From NCBI GenBank assembly GCA_020086605.1, contig JACBWW010000021.1, positions 8,345,330 through 8,409,329 on the forward strand: a stretch of DNA of 64,000 bases, given 5' to 3'. Origin of the DNA: Lanius collurio. Taxonomy: Eukaryota > Chordata > Aves > Passeriformes > Laniidae. The notes below the pieces were generated by a model that was not told where the DNA came from, did not search any database, and worked only from the letters and a program-made list of their open reading frames with translations. The translations under genes and the position numbers were made by a program. Position 1 is the stretch's first letter. Each line of letters begins with the position of its first letter. Below are positions 45,201 through 58,445 of the stretch, in pieces.

Positions 45201-48200
45201 AGGGCTTTTGCACACTGCCAGCTTCCTTCACTGAAGAATTGAAGCTCAGGGCGCAGTGCTTTCTTTCAGTTCCATACCAGTGCAGGCGTGTGACATGCTT
45301 GTATTGTCACAGCTTAACAAAAATGTCATCCTTGTGAACAGCCCAAGCAGAATCTGGGGTACATTCATCAACGACCAGTGTTTAGCAGGACAACTTATTT
45401 ATTCAGGTGCAACTTCAGCTGCAGAGTAATTTTAACTCACTGATTCATCTCTGCTCAAAAATATCCCATCCAAGATTTAAACTAGGATTCCCCTACAGCT
45501 AAACTGGGCTCCCTGTACTCAAGATTTGTGCACTGAAACAGAAATGGCTTTTCCTAGCTTGTTCCTAAGTACTTCAAACTCATTCCTCAGCATTTTGCTC
45601 AGGAGAGAGTGTGAAAAAAAAAAACCCTAGCAAGATGTGGAAGGTCTTGGCAAGCTGGCTCACAGGGTGATTTTAAATTGTGGATGGCAGCAAGCCTCCC
45701 AAATGGAAAATGTTTAACTGATATATATCACCACAGCTGCAATTTCAAAACAGAAGAAGGACAGTTGTGTACGTTGGCCTCCTAATTGAAGCCTGTGCTA
45801 ACATCTGCCAAAGTATGTTGTGTGTCAACACCCTCACCAGATCCCCAGCCAAAAGAAGGGTGGGAGGGGAGCTACAAACAGGGAACTTTTCATTTATAAA
45901 AGCCCTTCCTTTCACCAAAAGAGCCTTATAAAAAGGAGCCTCTATCTGTTTCATGCCATTGAATCAGTGGCATGAAAAACAGGGTAGCTGTAAACTTGCC
46001 AGCATGCCAAAAGGATGAAGTTACCCTTTTGGGCACAGTTTGGGCATATTTTTCTCATAGCAAGAAATGAGAGGTTTAGGAGCAGGTCTCACACCCTGTA
46101 TTGATTCATGGAGCAGAACAGAGACATATGCAGCTATTACACGATTCTCTCAGTAACATACTTGCAGATAATACCTGTTCCTACTGTGCTGCTGATCTCT
46201 GAGCACGCAGGGTATTATTTGCCTCCCTGGGAATAGGTGTGCACTTGGAATCACAGAATCCTAGAATGATTTGGGATGGAAGAGATCTTAGAAAACATTT
46301 AATTCCAGCCCCCTTTCCACCAAAGGGAAGAGACACCTTCCACCAAATTATTCCAAGCCCCATCCAACCTGGCCTTGGACACTTCCAGGGATGGGGCAGC
46401 CACAGCTTCTCTGGGCAACCTGTGCCAGGGCCTCACCATCCTCACAGGGAAGAATTTCTTCCTAATGTGCTCTGGGCTCTGGTGCTCTGCAGGAGCTCAC
46501 TAGCCCAGGGTTTTGGAGCAGGACAGCCCTTGTTTTGATGTTTTGAATGAAGTTTAGCACAATGGTGCTCTGAACTCAGCTGGGGTCTTATTATATGAAT
46601 AAACACTAAGTGACTGGAGTGAAAGAATAAGCAACAGTGACAACAAGGACTAAACAATCTCCATTTATTTAAACAAAATGGAGATGGGGAGATGCAGCAA
46701 GATGGTATTTTTTCCTGTTCGTGTTCTTATGGAAATGAATGTGTTTTGACCCTCACAACTTCTCAGATTTGCATGGGGAGATTTAGTAAGAACTCTGAGG
46801 CCAAAAAAATCATATTGAAGTTAGAAGGCAAAGTGTGATACCCCAAAGCAACAATGAAGCATTCTAGCCCATAAAGATGCTGAAATAGCATGCAAGTAGG
46901 AGCTATGGAGAACTTCCAAAGATGTGTAGTGATGACAAATATAGATAGGAAGTAAAGCAGGATGTCCTTGCATACAACCAGTGCTCAGATGGATGTATAG
47001 TCTCTTTGCAATGCCAGCCTGGTTTTTAGCTTCTGGATCTAACCAGATGCTGTGCAGGAAGCTAGAGATGTAGGGTTTCATGAATTCTGCAAAATAAATC
47101 TTTTCTCCTAGGAACTGTTTGGCTGCAAGTAACTTTGCACTAGAGTTTTTCAGATCAATGGTTATAACTCCAGGAGCTATCTCAGTACATGGACTGGGAT
47201 TGATTTCACTGGAACCTGGGCAAAGCTGCAGCATCTACAGGTGCTCAGAGGACATGGAGGAACGACAGGGAATGGTCATTCTTCACTTCTTAGGGAGCAC
47301 TGGAAGAAATAAAATGCTAAGGCAGGAAAAAAAGCAAGAGGAAAAAGTCAAGCCACAGGAAGACCTTTTCCCCATGACAAGAAGAAAGTCTACACGACAG
47401 TGGCTTTCTTTCTTACACACTGTAGACCTTTCACAGCTACAGGTCATTTCTCCCAGCTGCCAAGGAGCTCAGTCTCAGAGCTTTTCATCTGGTCTGGGGG
47501 CAGCTGGCTGGAACTCACTTTGGAGTTAGCAGACTCAAGGGTGATGAGAAAGGCAATCCTACCTTCTTACCCGGGGAGCGGATTAAAATGAAACGATTTT
47601 TCCTTTTTAATAGTGCACGCAGCTCTTGGCACTTGTCATAACTCTCCAGTTCCACTGTTTCTATGCACTTCTGTTCGTCCTGAAGAGAGAGAATGAAACA
47701 TTATTATGAATAGAAGGCACTGAAATCAATCATAGACCATCAAATTCTGCATGTCATCCCTTTGCATCTGTCTAAAAGCTCTTCTGCCTTAAAAATAACC
47801 TGCATGCAGACAGCAAGCCCCATGAATCAGGCTGGCATCTCACTAAGAAAACACCCTGGGCTTCAAGCTACAGGCCTAGTGGTCCACAGTGGCTGAGCAA
47901 ATAACAGTTTGCGGACACTAACACCAGTTTCTGCCATTGCTGTTGGCCTCATCCAGGGATCTGCAGCCAGAAGTGACACTATGTCTGTCCAACAGTGAAA
48001 GGAGGAGATGGGATCCTGCTTTTTTACAGGGAAGATGACACAAGCATCACGATGGTCCAGACATCCCACTCAGGAAGCCTGAGAGCTGGGATAAGAGGAG
48101 AGTCCTACTGCCACAATGAGCTGGGGCAGACTGGGCCTCACATCACAAAGGTCAGCAGGAGTCATGTGTGATGGACACAGTCCTCTTGCAGCCACACTCT

Positions 48201-51200
48201 GAGCTGTCAGAACGCTTAGGATTGGAAATACAGCCCTGTACAGCCAGCAAAACTGTCTGGGCCAGCATCTCAGTGGGGAATATTTATCTCTGGAGTATCT
48301 CCACTGATGACTGCCGGCCGCAATCTTGGCTTATTTCTCCCAGTAACATAACTAAAATTCCACACGTGGTGCGTGGCTCAGTTCAGCTGCAAAGCACCAT
48401 CCCTAATAGGAATCGCAGCGTAATGCTGGGCAGATAATATTCTTCATTTCTCAGTAGCCCAGCAGAGGCCAAAGCTCCCTTTTGCTAAGCACAAAAGAGC
48501 AGTGAGAATCTCAGAGCAGTTCTTGCCAGTGAAGTGCTACAGTCAGCATGGCTCAGGAACCTCTCCAGTACCATCCTGAATTAAAATTGCTGGCTATAAC
48601 CACCCCCAGCTCAGGCTCTGGTCCCAAAGGCAGCTCCTTGTGCCCATATGAGTTTGTATTTAGCAATTCCTGTAGAGGAGAAGGGGGTGTGGGATGAGGA
48701 AACATGTGGCAGCCAGGAAGCTGCTGCGTGGCTGGAGGCAGGGAATGGAGAGTTCAGAGGGAAGTGGGCTGCAGGGAATTTCCTCCCTTTACCACTTGAC
48801 ATTTAAGTCACTGTGCAGAACTGAGGCTGTGTTTCAGTTTTTTCAACCCTCCTATCTGGGTAGATAGGGGCCCGGCAGAGCTGATGCCAGTACACAGAGC
48901 AAGTCCTGAGCCACCGAGGGATGTCTGGATCTAATTTAGGTTTATTATTTTAATGACATTACTGTTTATTTCATTTAACACTGAGTAGGTGAATGTGAAC
49001 TAGGAAAATGCATACTAGGAGGAGGAGATTAATCCTGCCCAAACCTAAAACCCAGCCGATAAAATCCTGCTGACGCTACCGAGCCCTTTGAAGGCTCCTG
49101 CTGCAATCCTGGTATCGCAATGTCACTGCAAAAGGACAGGGATGGAAATAATAACCCCTCCGCGGCCAACAAATGACAGAGAAGGGTGAGGTCAGGAATA
49201 CATGCCTCGGGGATGGGTGATCTCATCCTGGCCTTCGGAGGATGACCGCCCACGTTACAGCCCTGTCACACAGGCCGGTGCAGCTCCTGGCTCCTACCCT
49301 GGGTTCAGGATGCAGAGAGCTTGGCATCACTCTGACCAGACACCAGCCCCAAGCCTCCTGCCTACTCTCCCTGTTCTCAAGAGCAGCTCTGTCCCCAGCA
49401 GAGCCCCTGTCACCCTCCTTGTCCATGCCATCCTTCCTGCCTCTTGGACAGGAACTTTTCCTCTGATCTCGTGCAAGCCGTGCTCCACTTCCCAAGAGCT
49501 GTGGAGCACCGAGTTGGGGAACAAGGGGACTTGGCAGGGTGGAGAGATGTGTTTTTGCTGTGAGATTGCCTCTTGCCTTCCAGTTGCCCGTCTTCTCCCT
49601 GGGGAGGCTTTGGGGACTGCTAGGGAACACGGGCAGAGAGGATGGGGACATGCAGGATGCTGTGTCCCAGGGACACCTTGGCTGTTCAAGCTATGACTCC
49701 TTCATCTCAGGGACCTGAACTTCTCAAGTGAGTTATCTTCTTCAGGGAAGGCAGGGAAGAAAGCAGCCAAAGAAATATAAAAACTCCATGTATGAGGCAA
49801 AGGAAAAGCATCTGAGTTCAGGGAGCACCAGAATGGGGCTTTTGTCTCTGTTTTACCCTTGGCAAGCAGCCATCCCCTCTCTGTGAGCCTACCTGGGTCA
49901 CAAAGAGATCCTTTATGTCTGTCCTGCACCACTAAGATAAAGAATGAAAGACCTAAACCTTACACAGGTCTTCAGGTCCCTTCAGCCTCCTGGGACCTGA
50001 AGGACACTCGGCACCAGGCAGAGACAAGGGTCACTTCCAGAGTCCTGCCCTGACACATGTTCTGGACAAGCTCAATCCTGGTACAGAACCCCTATATTCA
50101 TGATTTAATGCAGAAAAAATATTCCAGTAACTCTTCATGGAGCAGATCCTGTGATATAAACATGTATGTGTCTGTTGGCTTGGCCCTTAAGAAGAAAGTT
50201 ACTGAACACCTGAACATATTAATGCATGTGCTTAATCAAAGAATCACACTTGGCAAACAACTTCCTTAATGAAAAGTTGGTAAAAAGAAGGGAAAAAAAG
50301 ACTCTCTGAAATTTTTATTTATATGAAGGTGGAATTCCCAGAAAAGACTTCTTCACTGACGCACACTCAGGCTGAGACCCTCCAGTCAGCGTAAAATGTC
50401 TAGACCTGAAATAATTTGTTTCTCTATTTGAGGCTCTCAAAGTGTTTTAATAAATCACTTTTGGGTATATCTTGCTATCACTTTACCAGGGGAAAAATGC
50501 AGATGTTAAGTGCCCAAGTGCTGAACACCAAATGGATCCTCTGGTCTCTAGAATCTAGTAGATTTTTCCCTGTTGAATAATACACTTACAAAGAAACCCT
50601 AAAACAACAAGAGAAAGCTCTAAGCACTAGCTACACTGTTTAGAGGAAAAAAGCCAAACTCAAAACAGATGATTTCTAATCCATGAAGTGGTAATATTGA
50701 TCTGTCTAGTCACTCTACATAGGATTGCCCAGTCTTCAGATGCTCTCTGTAGGTTTTTTTTATTCTAGCAAGAATATGCAGAGAACAGAAGACAAGAAGT
50801 CCCACTAGAAAATAACCTGCTTGATTCTGTTCAGCAGTTTCTTGGGATCCCAGCACCCTGTATTTGCATCAATGCCTCCTTTTCTGATATTTGGGTATGT
50901 CACATACAAACATCTTGCTTAAGTGCATCTTTATTTAGGTGAGGGTACAGATGCAGGGTGCTGTAGTTGGAAGTACAGCAGAAAACAAGAAATCCATCCC
51001 CCTTCATTCCCCATCCGCTGAAAGAAACCTGAAGCTGTGTGGGATAACTTTCACCCCATCTGCTCCAGGTAACTCAATAGGCATTTGCCATTTGCCTTCA
51101 GGAGGTGGCTATGCTTTAAACCAAACCCAAAGCCTGACTAGCAGATGCAACTTGGGGAACACACTCACAGAGCACGTTCCTGGAGATGGCTACTGATGAT

Positions 51201-54200
51201 GATATACAGTATTTGTGCGCTGCTCAGACTGTATTTTCCAGTAACACTGTACAATGTTCTTGTCTGTATCTTGTGTTGGCTGTCACTTCTGCTCTTGTTT
51301 AGCACCTCAAACTCAGCTGCAGCCGGGCTTATGCAAATGCATCAACAAGGTGGCCTGCATAGGAAACAACTGCTAAAGGCAACATTAGCGCCTCTCTGTG
51401 AAGGGCTGGACACAAGCGGGACTGAGAAAAGCACACTGAGTCCAAGGCACTACTCAGTTCCAGGAAATCTGATGGGCTCAGACCAGCTTAAATGCTCAGT
51501 CTCCGAACCTGCCTGCCCACATGGAAGCTGACTTCCCTCCCGTTTAACCCATCTAAGTCTAATTTAGGATACATATGGAGAGATGCCTTTTATTCCTGTT
51601 GCCTGAGGTTTTACCTCCTTTCTTTTTCAGCAAGCACTGAACAACCCCATTTGTAAATGTTTCAGCTTGAGGATGGTCTGGAATGCTGTGTCCTTCTCCA
51701 GGGTCACACAGAGCAGCTAAGTGGAGAAGGTCCAGTGGGAAGAATGGCACCTTGAGCTCCAGAAATGCAAACCACAGACTCTCCTTAGCTATCAGCCCTT
51801 CCCATCTCAAAAATTTTGTTCCCCCTTTGTAAGATAGAGACAGCCACACTGTCCTGACTCATATTAAAGGAAGATAAATACTGTAATAAACATGAACTGC
51901 CTCAATTCTGTGACAAGACCCCCCTTAAGTGCAGAAAATTGCCATTTCCTTTGGTTTCCCTGTAGTAAGGCTGCACAATCACATGTTATCCTATTGTGCT
52001 ACCAGATAATTTTGCAGCAATTTCCTCTCCTAAGACATTTGACTTCACTGTAAGCCAGTTTAATAGCCTATAGATATTAACATGATCCCTTATTTATAAT
52101 AATGGGACCCTGCAGCTACTGTAGCTTACAGATGCAATTTATTACAGGATGTTACCACAATCTGCAGGCTACCAGAAGACATTATGCCTGGTTGTTACAA
52201 ATGCCATTTTCCTTGTTGAGATAATAAAATAACCCTTTAAATGATTGGGATTTTTCCTTTTTCTGAATGTCTATGAAAATTAATCTTACTTTAAAAGCCT
52301 CCTTTTCCCTTGTGGTAATGAGAGCCTCCATGTATCTTGTTTTTAAAGGCATGCCCTTAAAAAAAACCCTACGTCATGTTTACAGATTTTGAATCTGCGA
52401 GTTCCTGAAGCTTCAGCTGGAGTCAACAGGTGTCCATGGCACTGGGAAATGATGCACAAAGAGTCAACAGGACCAGGCTGCATCCCTCTGGGTAAGAGCA
52501 CCCCTTCTTGCTTTTCCTGCCTTCCAAGCTGCTCATCACCTGACATTGACTTCTTCTGTCATTATTCTTGCACTCTTCGTGACATTTCACATGAAGAGTG
52601 AACAAATGACACCAGAAAGCTTTGGGATTTGGGAAGAGCAGGAGTGTGCAGCATAAAGGGAAGAGGTAATACCCTTTAACCTAAACTGTTTATAACAGAT
52701 CTTCTTTATTAGGCAAGAGCATGTTTTTAAAAAAGAGAACTGAACTCACTGTCAGCCCTGTTGTTCCTGAAACCATCTCAGTATTGAATCTGCTGAAACA
52801 TTTCCCTATTCTTCTTCCCTTGACACACTGCACATGAAGCTTTACATGATTTTGCTTTTATATCATCTTGATGCCCACACATGACCCAGATCCTCTTGGG
52901 CCAGACACCTCACAGGCATGTGTTCCTCGTGCAGACCGCAGTCCCCCACCCTGCTGTACACACAAGCCACCACAAGGCTTAGACCTAGCCACCCCTCTTC
53001 TCAAACCTCTCTTGGTTGTAGCTCGTGCTTTGCACTGTAATTTCTAACTTTTGGGGCAAACTCTTCTCTTGCAGAAGCTGCTTCCAGCCCAAGAATGAGG
53101 GCTTGACTCAGTACAAAGCCACCTTTGCATCCTGGCAGGGCCAGCCCTGCACTTTTCATTCTTCTCTCCTGAAAATGCAGGACAGATTTGGCTTGGCTCT
53201 TATTCCTCATTTGTCTGGAAACAGCTCTAAGTGTGGTCATGAACTTAAGGCATGCAGTTTATCTAGGGAAGTCTAGGACAAGGCTCCCAGGGGTCCTTCA
53301 CTCAGAACTGGCTCAAGTAAAGGGAAAAGATGAGCCAAATCCAGACGGTCCGTGCTTAAGGAGGACAGCAAACATTCACAGTCTCACTGTGCATCCTTCA
53401 GTGGCTAAAAGAAACACTGAAGAGTCTGGCTGGCTACAATTTGAGCTGCTTGAGGGGTGCCAAACAGCTGCAGGGTTGCCTGCCATCCCCTCAAGTGGCG
53501 GGTGGGAAGTCAGCCTGCTACAATCACTTTTATCCTTCAAAAGCCAAAACCTCATAGCACATATCCTGCTTCCGCCCAAAGCTTTACTCCATTCACCTTC
53601 TCACAGGATGTCCTGCCCCTCATTTTTTAATTCTGGCAATGGCTCTGTCAAAATATTCAGTGGCTAAAATATTTATGCTATATAATATATTTTAAAACAC
53701 AGCTGCCCTCTCTTTTACAGCATTTACCCTTCCTGGAGATAACTGGAGAAGCCCTTTTGAAAGGAATGGGCTGGAGGGTAGAGTTAAAAACACAGGGACA
53801 TGCATGTGTCCCCAGGGGCCTGCTCCTGCCCCTCATTCAAGGCTGTTAGCTGTGACCATACCTCATCCTCGTAGACCACGAGCTGTGTTTTCCGTAGCTG
53901 GATGTAACGATCCTTCCACAGTCCCAGGAGTCCCCCGCTGCTTTTTTTAATCCAGCCATATTTCTCTGCAGTTGGAGCAGACTTTGGTTTCTCTGAGACC
54001 TCTTCCTTTGTATCCTGTAAGGACAGAAGGGATGAGGAGTTTCCATTAACAAAAAGCCTGTACAGGGAAGATTTTGGCACCCACCAAATGTGGTCCCTCC
54101 CCACCACATCACAACAGGAGACTAGCATCTTCCAGAGAAAAACTCAACCAGCTCCCATAGGGCTGGGGAGTGGGCACAGATCCCAGATGTCCCTGGAAAC

Positions 54201-57200
54201 AGTGCCGGGATGGCAACAACCCAGCCTTGCTCCTCTGCTCCCCCAGGGGCTTTGCTTCCCTCTCTGGGGAGGTACTCCTTGCTTACTTGTGCACCAAGTG
54301 GACCTTAAACAAGAGCAGCCTCCTCTCCTCTTTGTTCCTCCAGCTTTCCCAGCAGATTGGATTCTGCTGGCACCTGTAGCAACACTCATATTTTAGCCCA
54401 AGGCCACTTCTGCCAGCTTCTCTTCTAGTTGTCTGTGCTTGGTCACCATCCCCAAACCAACTCCTGTGGGCAAATCTATGGCATGAGGGCCAGGACTTCG
54501 TCACGATCGCACTAAAATGTTCCCAGCAGGTTAAAGACGAGAGCTTTCCTCCTCTCCAATGCACTGGAAGAGCCTTTGCAAAGCAAGATCCCCTCCCTTG
54601 GAGCACTCTGCTGCTCCCAACACCCCACGGAGCCCTCAATAAGCCTCTTTCCCTGGAGCAAGGCAAGGGGAATCCCTCACCGAGCCAAATCCCCTTACAC
54701 AAACACCTCACCAACCTTGCAAATTGTCAGGAGAGGCCAAGCCCAAATCCTCCAACCTCCTCCCAGGGACCCCACTGTCCCCCAGACTCTGTTTCCTCCA
54801 CATCCCCACATGTAACAGCAGCAGTCCTGCTGCAGAGAGGTGGCACACAAAAAGAGGATGTGTGACAAGAGAGACCCAAACATACCAAAATGGCCCTTAA
54901 TGCACAAACTGGACCAGCTGGAGCTCAGACATCTTGTTTCATAACATGAGAAAATCCCAAGTGAATGGAACAGAGTCAGAGCTGGACACTCCCATAGCCA
55001 GGACAGAGCAAGTGTGTATGGACGTGCTCCAAAAATTTGGAGGAAAGCCTTGCTAATGAATCTGTTTTCATGCACCAAACTCCCACTGAACACACCCTTG
55101 GACAGCAGCTTTCATTAGGGTAAGCTCTTATTCCAAAGAGGGAGCTTGCACCCATAAAAAGAAGAAAAACAGCTTAAACACCCCATGCACCCACATTTAT
55201 TCTGATCTCCGCTAAGGTCTGGAAGGGGCTGGGCTTTGCAAGTAGTCTTGGGTGCAGACTGAGAACAAGAAACTCAAATAAACTGTGTTTCACCTAAACG
55301 AAAATTGGGCCAAAACCTGTAACAAACTTGGCAGCCTTTTGTAGAAGTTACTTCAGTTGTACTGAGCTGCATCTGAAACAGCCCCAATACTGGATGACTG
55401 AGCATCAAAAAGTTTTCCAGGAAATGAGAGGGACTGCGTAGGGTGGGTTTTTTTTAAACTTGACTTTTTAGGTTGCCAGGAAGTTGTATTCAGTTGAGAC
55501 CTGCGACTTCAGCAAACATCAATTCCTGCACAAATACAGACCTGCTGGTTTCCTGATCGAGAACCCTTTTGATGTCATTTTTAGATAACTGGACATGGAC
55601 TTCAGCCTCCCTCGTAGCACTTGTGCATGGATGTAGCTGTATGAAGAGTTTATTCAAGTGAGTGCAGACCAACAACTGCTAAAATGTTTTTACTCTTTAA
55701 GGCTTTTTTTTTTTTTGCTTAGCAGGTAAATTTTTGCAGGGTTTTTTTCCCCACCTGGCAGAAAGGCTGAAGTCACATGGTAAATATGTCTAGCCACGCT
55801 CTCTTCTGCAGAGTGAAAACTACTCTGGTTTTAAAACAAAAGTACTCCCTGTGAAGATACAGCACATAGTGTCTACCTCTGAAAAACAACCTGCCCCAGC
55901 AGAGCACCTCTGCAGAAGGCACAGCGAGGGCAGAGCTGGTTTGGGGTCTGGCTCTCCAGCCTTCCAGGCACAGCACCTCCCCTCCTTGGCATTGAAGCGT
56001 TGCCTTGGAGCTCCCCAGATCACTCAGGAGCCTTGGCTGGAACCCCTGCCTGAAAGGAGCCATGCATGGAGCACCCTCCATACCAGGCAGGACTTCCTGC
56101 TGCGCCGGCACCTGGGCTCATCCACAGAGAGGATCCCTGACTCCAAGCCCCGCCTGAGCAGCCCAAGAGAGGGAAGGTGATGGAAAGTGTAATGAAACGG
56201 AGAATGCTGGTCTCAGCAGATGACAACAGCCACAAGTGGAGGGCTGTGCCCCTTGCTCTGCACAGAAGTCACCTGAGCCTGAGCTGCCTCCTCTTGTCCC
56301 TGCTATGTGGCAGATGTGAGGGGTGAGATCCCACATTCTGTAGGGATGCTGAGCTGCTGGGCTCTGGCTCAGCGGCTTCCCCCTAACATGTACCCAGCAC
56401 ATCCCGCAAGGGGGGACAGGTGCTGTAATCCCTCACCTGCAGCTTAAGAACATAAAAAACAGATGATGCAACTGGGAAGTTTGTTCCTACAAAAGCAAGA
56501 AGAGTCTCATAGATGGTACCTGACATTATTGCGGATTATTTTTATGCCAGCCCTGGCCCAAATTGGCTAGAGGCTGTTAGCCAGGGAAGGGCACCGGCAG
56601 CAGGGCATTGTGTCCATCCTATGTTCTCAGCCTGAAATTCCACAATTAAAATGGGAGCATGACACAAAGACATGAGCTGCTGTTAACTCAGCTATTATGA
56701 GCATTCTGCAAGAAATATTAAGATATCCTTCCTGGGATGTTCTTGGGTTGGATTCATTCCTGTGGTAAATTCACGAGAAGAAGCCCCCTTTCATCAGCCA
56801 AGTGAGCCAGTGTAAACAAAGGAAGAACTGAGTTATCCTGATGCTGGCTCATGCCAAAGGCATTGCTCCCAAAACCAATCCATAGCCGCCATTTTTGCAT
56901 TCTATATCATGGTGGCATTAGAAGTGAAACACGAGTTCCACTCCTTCAGCTTGATTTAGCCTCACATTTTGCAGCTCAGCAGAGAACCCAAATCAGACAG
57001 AATGGCTTTTTATTTAACAATTAGGCAGTTCCTTCTCCCCTGCCCTGTATTTTATGGGCCCACAAACCCACAATCTCTTCATGTCTTCCAACACAACAAA
57101 CCCCCAAGAGCTGAATCACAGTGGTGCTTTAAAGTTACACAGAGACAGAAGTGCCTTAGCCAGTTACATCAACTTCATTTCAAGCAAGCATCTCACCACA

Positions 57201-58445
57201 CACTCCTTTCTACCATGGTGCTGATGAACAACTCCCAGGAGACAACCTGCATCCCCACACCTCCACTGTTTTCCTCCCTTTTCACCTTATCTCCCGAGCC
57301 TTGCTGTTAGCACTTCCACTTCTCCCCAGCCTGCTGGAGCAGAACTACCTCACTGGAAACAAACTGCTCAGATCCACGTGGAACTTGGGGAACTGCCTCT
57401 GACACCCCTTCTGCAAGCAATTCCTGGAGGATGCATGTGTCACTAAAGAAGAGAAGCCCGTGAGACAATCAGTATGCTGGGATAGGTGTGAAGCCCCTTT
57501 GGCCGGCAGCCACCAGCTGGAAGCAGTTTCTCTGCTGTGGATTAATTTCATGGATGCCAGCGGATAATAACAACTCTCAGTCACTACCAACTTGGGCTCC
57601 TTTGCTGTCTCCCTGCTGTTTTAAAAGAGCTTTCATTCTTGCCACAGAATGTTGGGAGATGAAATAAGGAGGTGTGAGGGGGGAGAGACAAGCCACAGCT
57701 ACAGGGATCGCATGTACTAGACAGAGCTTGAAGTCCTCCGGCAGTTCGTCCTACCAGGAGCTTTCTTTGTGCATGAGCAGCAAAACCTCATCCAAGGAGA
57801 GGAAGCAGAAATAATTGCATAGCCAGACTAGCGGAGAAAACGATCTGTTTAACTTGCAAACAAATTTGCGGCATCTTAATCAATCCTCATAGGGATGGAT
57901 TATTGGGGTGTGTGATCCCATGGACGAGAAAATCTACGTGTGCAGAACAAACACCACTGCCCTTCTCCGAGTTAAACCCGTCCCAAGCAGAAGGAGGAGC
58001 AGAACAGAAGTGGGGAAGGCAGGAGTTGCGTAGACATGTCCAAGCTGGCGATTTGACCCAGACGCGGCTCCAGCAGGGCAGGACAACACCCCAGCGGGAG
58101 TCAGTCGGGGTGGCCCGAGCACGCCTGGAACCAGCCCCGCTCGGCCAGCGCAGCCCCTCCCAGCCGGGTCCAGCATCCCGAGGGCTGCGGGGATGCGCTG
58201 CCGAGGCTCTGCCCGAGCCGCTCCGGGGGCTGCTGGGGATGGGGAAACCCCCCCGTCCCTCGGTCTCCTTCGCTGTCCCCCAGGCGCAGCGGGGCCAGGA
58301 TGTCCCGGCGCCGGCGAACACCCGACAACACCCCGAAGTGGCCGGTGCGGTCCCCCTGCCCCCGCCCGGCCTGGGGGTCTCCCCTCCCTGTCCCGGGGTC
58401 ACCCCCGCTCCCCGTCCCGCTCTCGGCCGGACTCACTTGCTCCAT
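35044..58445 (-). CDS. PLEKHO2: PLEKHO2, PH-domain protein, six coding exons
   Basis: Six exons join in frame into 573 residues (human about 490). A pleckstrin-homology domain spans residues ~22-120 (YGWIKKSSGGLLGLWKDRY ... EEKDSWIKALNEGINRGKNK). Residues ~129-161 form the conserved HVTRDRV...RRPPTRSHLKE segment. A long acidic, proline-rich tail carries PxxP motifs at ~202-211, 232-239, 292-298 and 342-348, then RCSSLGDLL at ~452. A predicted coiled coil at ~484-548 (ETLLNEAVEQLRQATQVLQE) precedes the conserved end LVTLYRRSAP. The PH domain should bind phosphoinositides at the membrane; in mouse the protein supports M-CSF-dependent macrophage survival. The ATG has Kozak context GCCATGG. Tail length accounts for the size difference from human. 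Confidence 0.94.
36405..36776 (+). mobile_element. CR1 LINE 3' end in PLEKHO2 intron 5
   Basis: It starts gctgagagagttggggctgt and contains ctccagtgcctaaagg-like, gaagaaattcttcac and ggcacaggttgcccag blocks, ending cttccaacccaaac. It is antisense to PLEKHO2 and begins only about 120 bp before the last exon's acceptor. No coding capacity. Confidence 0.9.
38022..38044. repeat. T-rich homopolymer tract
   Basis: T7, C, T15. On the minus strand this is an A tract that could be the tail of an old retroposed copy, but the flanking sequence is not recognised. Confidence 0.8.
38580..38678 (-). CDS. PLEKHO2: PLEKHO2 exon 5, HVTRDRV segment
   Basis: 99 nt, phase 0. Acceptor ccttttaaag, donor GTAAGT. 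Encodes VKVDESLSLDHVTRDRVKVS then HGRRPPTRSHLKE, matching human across its length. Confidence 0.94.
40570..40674 (-). CDS. PLEKHO2: PLEKHO2 exon 4, end of PH domain
   Basis: 105 nt, phase 0. Acceptor gctcttacag, donor GTAAGA. Encodes VHDIKFQAPTLEEKDSWIKA then LNEGINRGKNKVFDE. The invariant PH-domain Trp of the last helix is in DSWIKAL. Confidence 0.95.
44572..44652 (+). mobile_element. CR1 LINE, very short 3' end
   Basis: About 80 bp: ccctgcctatgacagggagg, ttggaactagatgatcttca, aggtcccttccaaccc and a terminal tttctatga. It is the extreme 3' end of a CR1 copy, within PLEKHO2 intron 3. Confidence 0.88.
46248..46468 (-). mobile_element. CR1 LINE 3' end, minus orientation
   Basis: Reads as CR1 on the minus strand: gaagaaattcttccctgtga, ggcacaggttgcccagagaa, ccccatccctggaagtgtcc, then the terminal gattctgtgattcc. 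The copy is about 220 bp, in PLEKHO2 intron 3, in the same orientation as the gene. Confidence 0.9.
47563..47679 (-). CDS. PLEKHO2: PLEKHO2 exon 3, PH domain
   Basis: 117 nt, phase 0. Acceptor tctctcttcag, donor GTAGGA. Encodes DEQKCIETVELESYDKCQEL through FILIRSPGKK. A second GTAAGA donor eight bases inside the exon would break the frame; the chosen border matches human. Confidence 0.93.
47680..58436 (-). other. PLEKHO2 introns 1 and 2
   Basis: Introns 47680-53861 (about 6.2 kb) and 54015-58436 (about 4.4 kb). No CR1, RNA gene or tandem array was recognised. A T13 run lies near 55706-55718. Several 100-190 codon open frames have no exon signals or family resemblance. Confidence 0.55.
53862..54014 (-). 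CDS. PLEKHO2: PLEKHO2 exon 2, start of PH domain
   Basis: 153 nt, phase 0. Acceptor ctgtccttacag, donor GTATGG. Encodes DTKEEVSEKPKSAPTAEKYG then WIKKSSGGLLGLWKDRY through LVVYEDE. Confidence 0.95.
58437..58445 (-). CDS. PLEKHO2: PLEKHO2 exon 1 coding part (MEQ)
   Basis: Nine coding bases, ATGGAGCAA, followed by donor GTGAGT. The context GAGCCATGG is strong and phase 0 fits exon 2. It lies inside a CpG island. Human PLEKHO2 begins MEE and also splices very early, which supports the call. The 5' UTR boundary is unknown. Confidence 0.82.

Larger units (their letters stand above)
36283..47562 (-). other. PLEKHO2 introns 3-5
   Basis: Introns 36283-38579, 38679-40569 and 40675-47562. Apart from the CR1 copies and a T-rich tract at 38022-38044 (T7-C-T15), I see nothing. 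The largest open frames here (up to about 127 codons) have no recognisable similarity. Confidence 0.55.
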
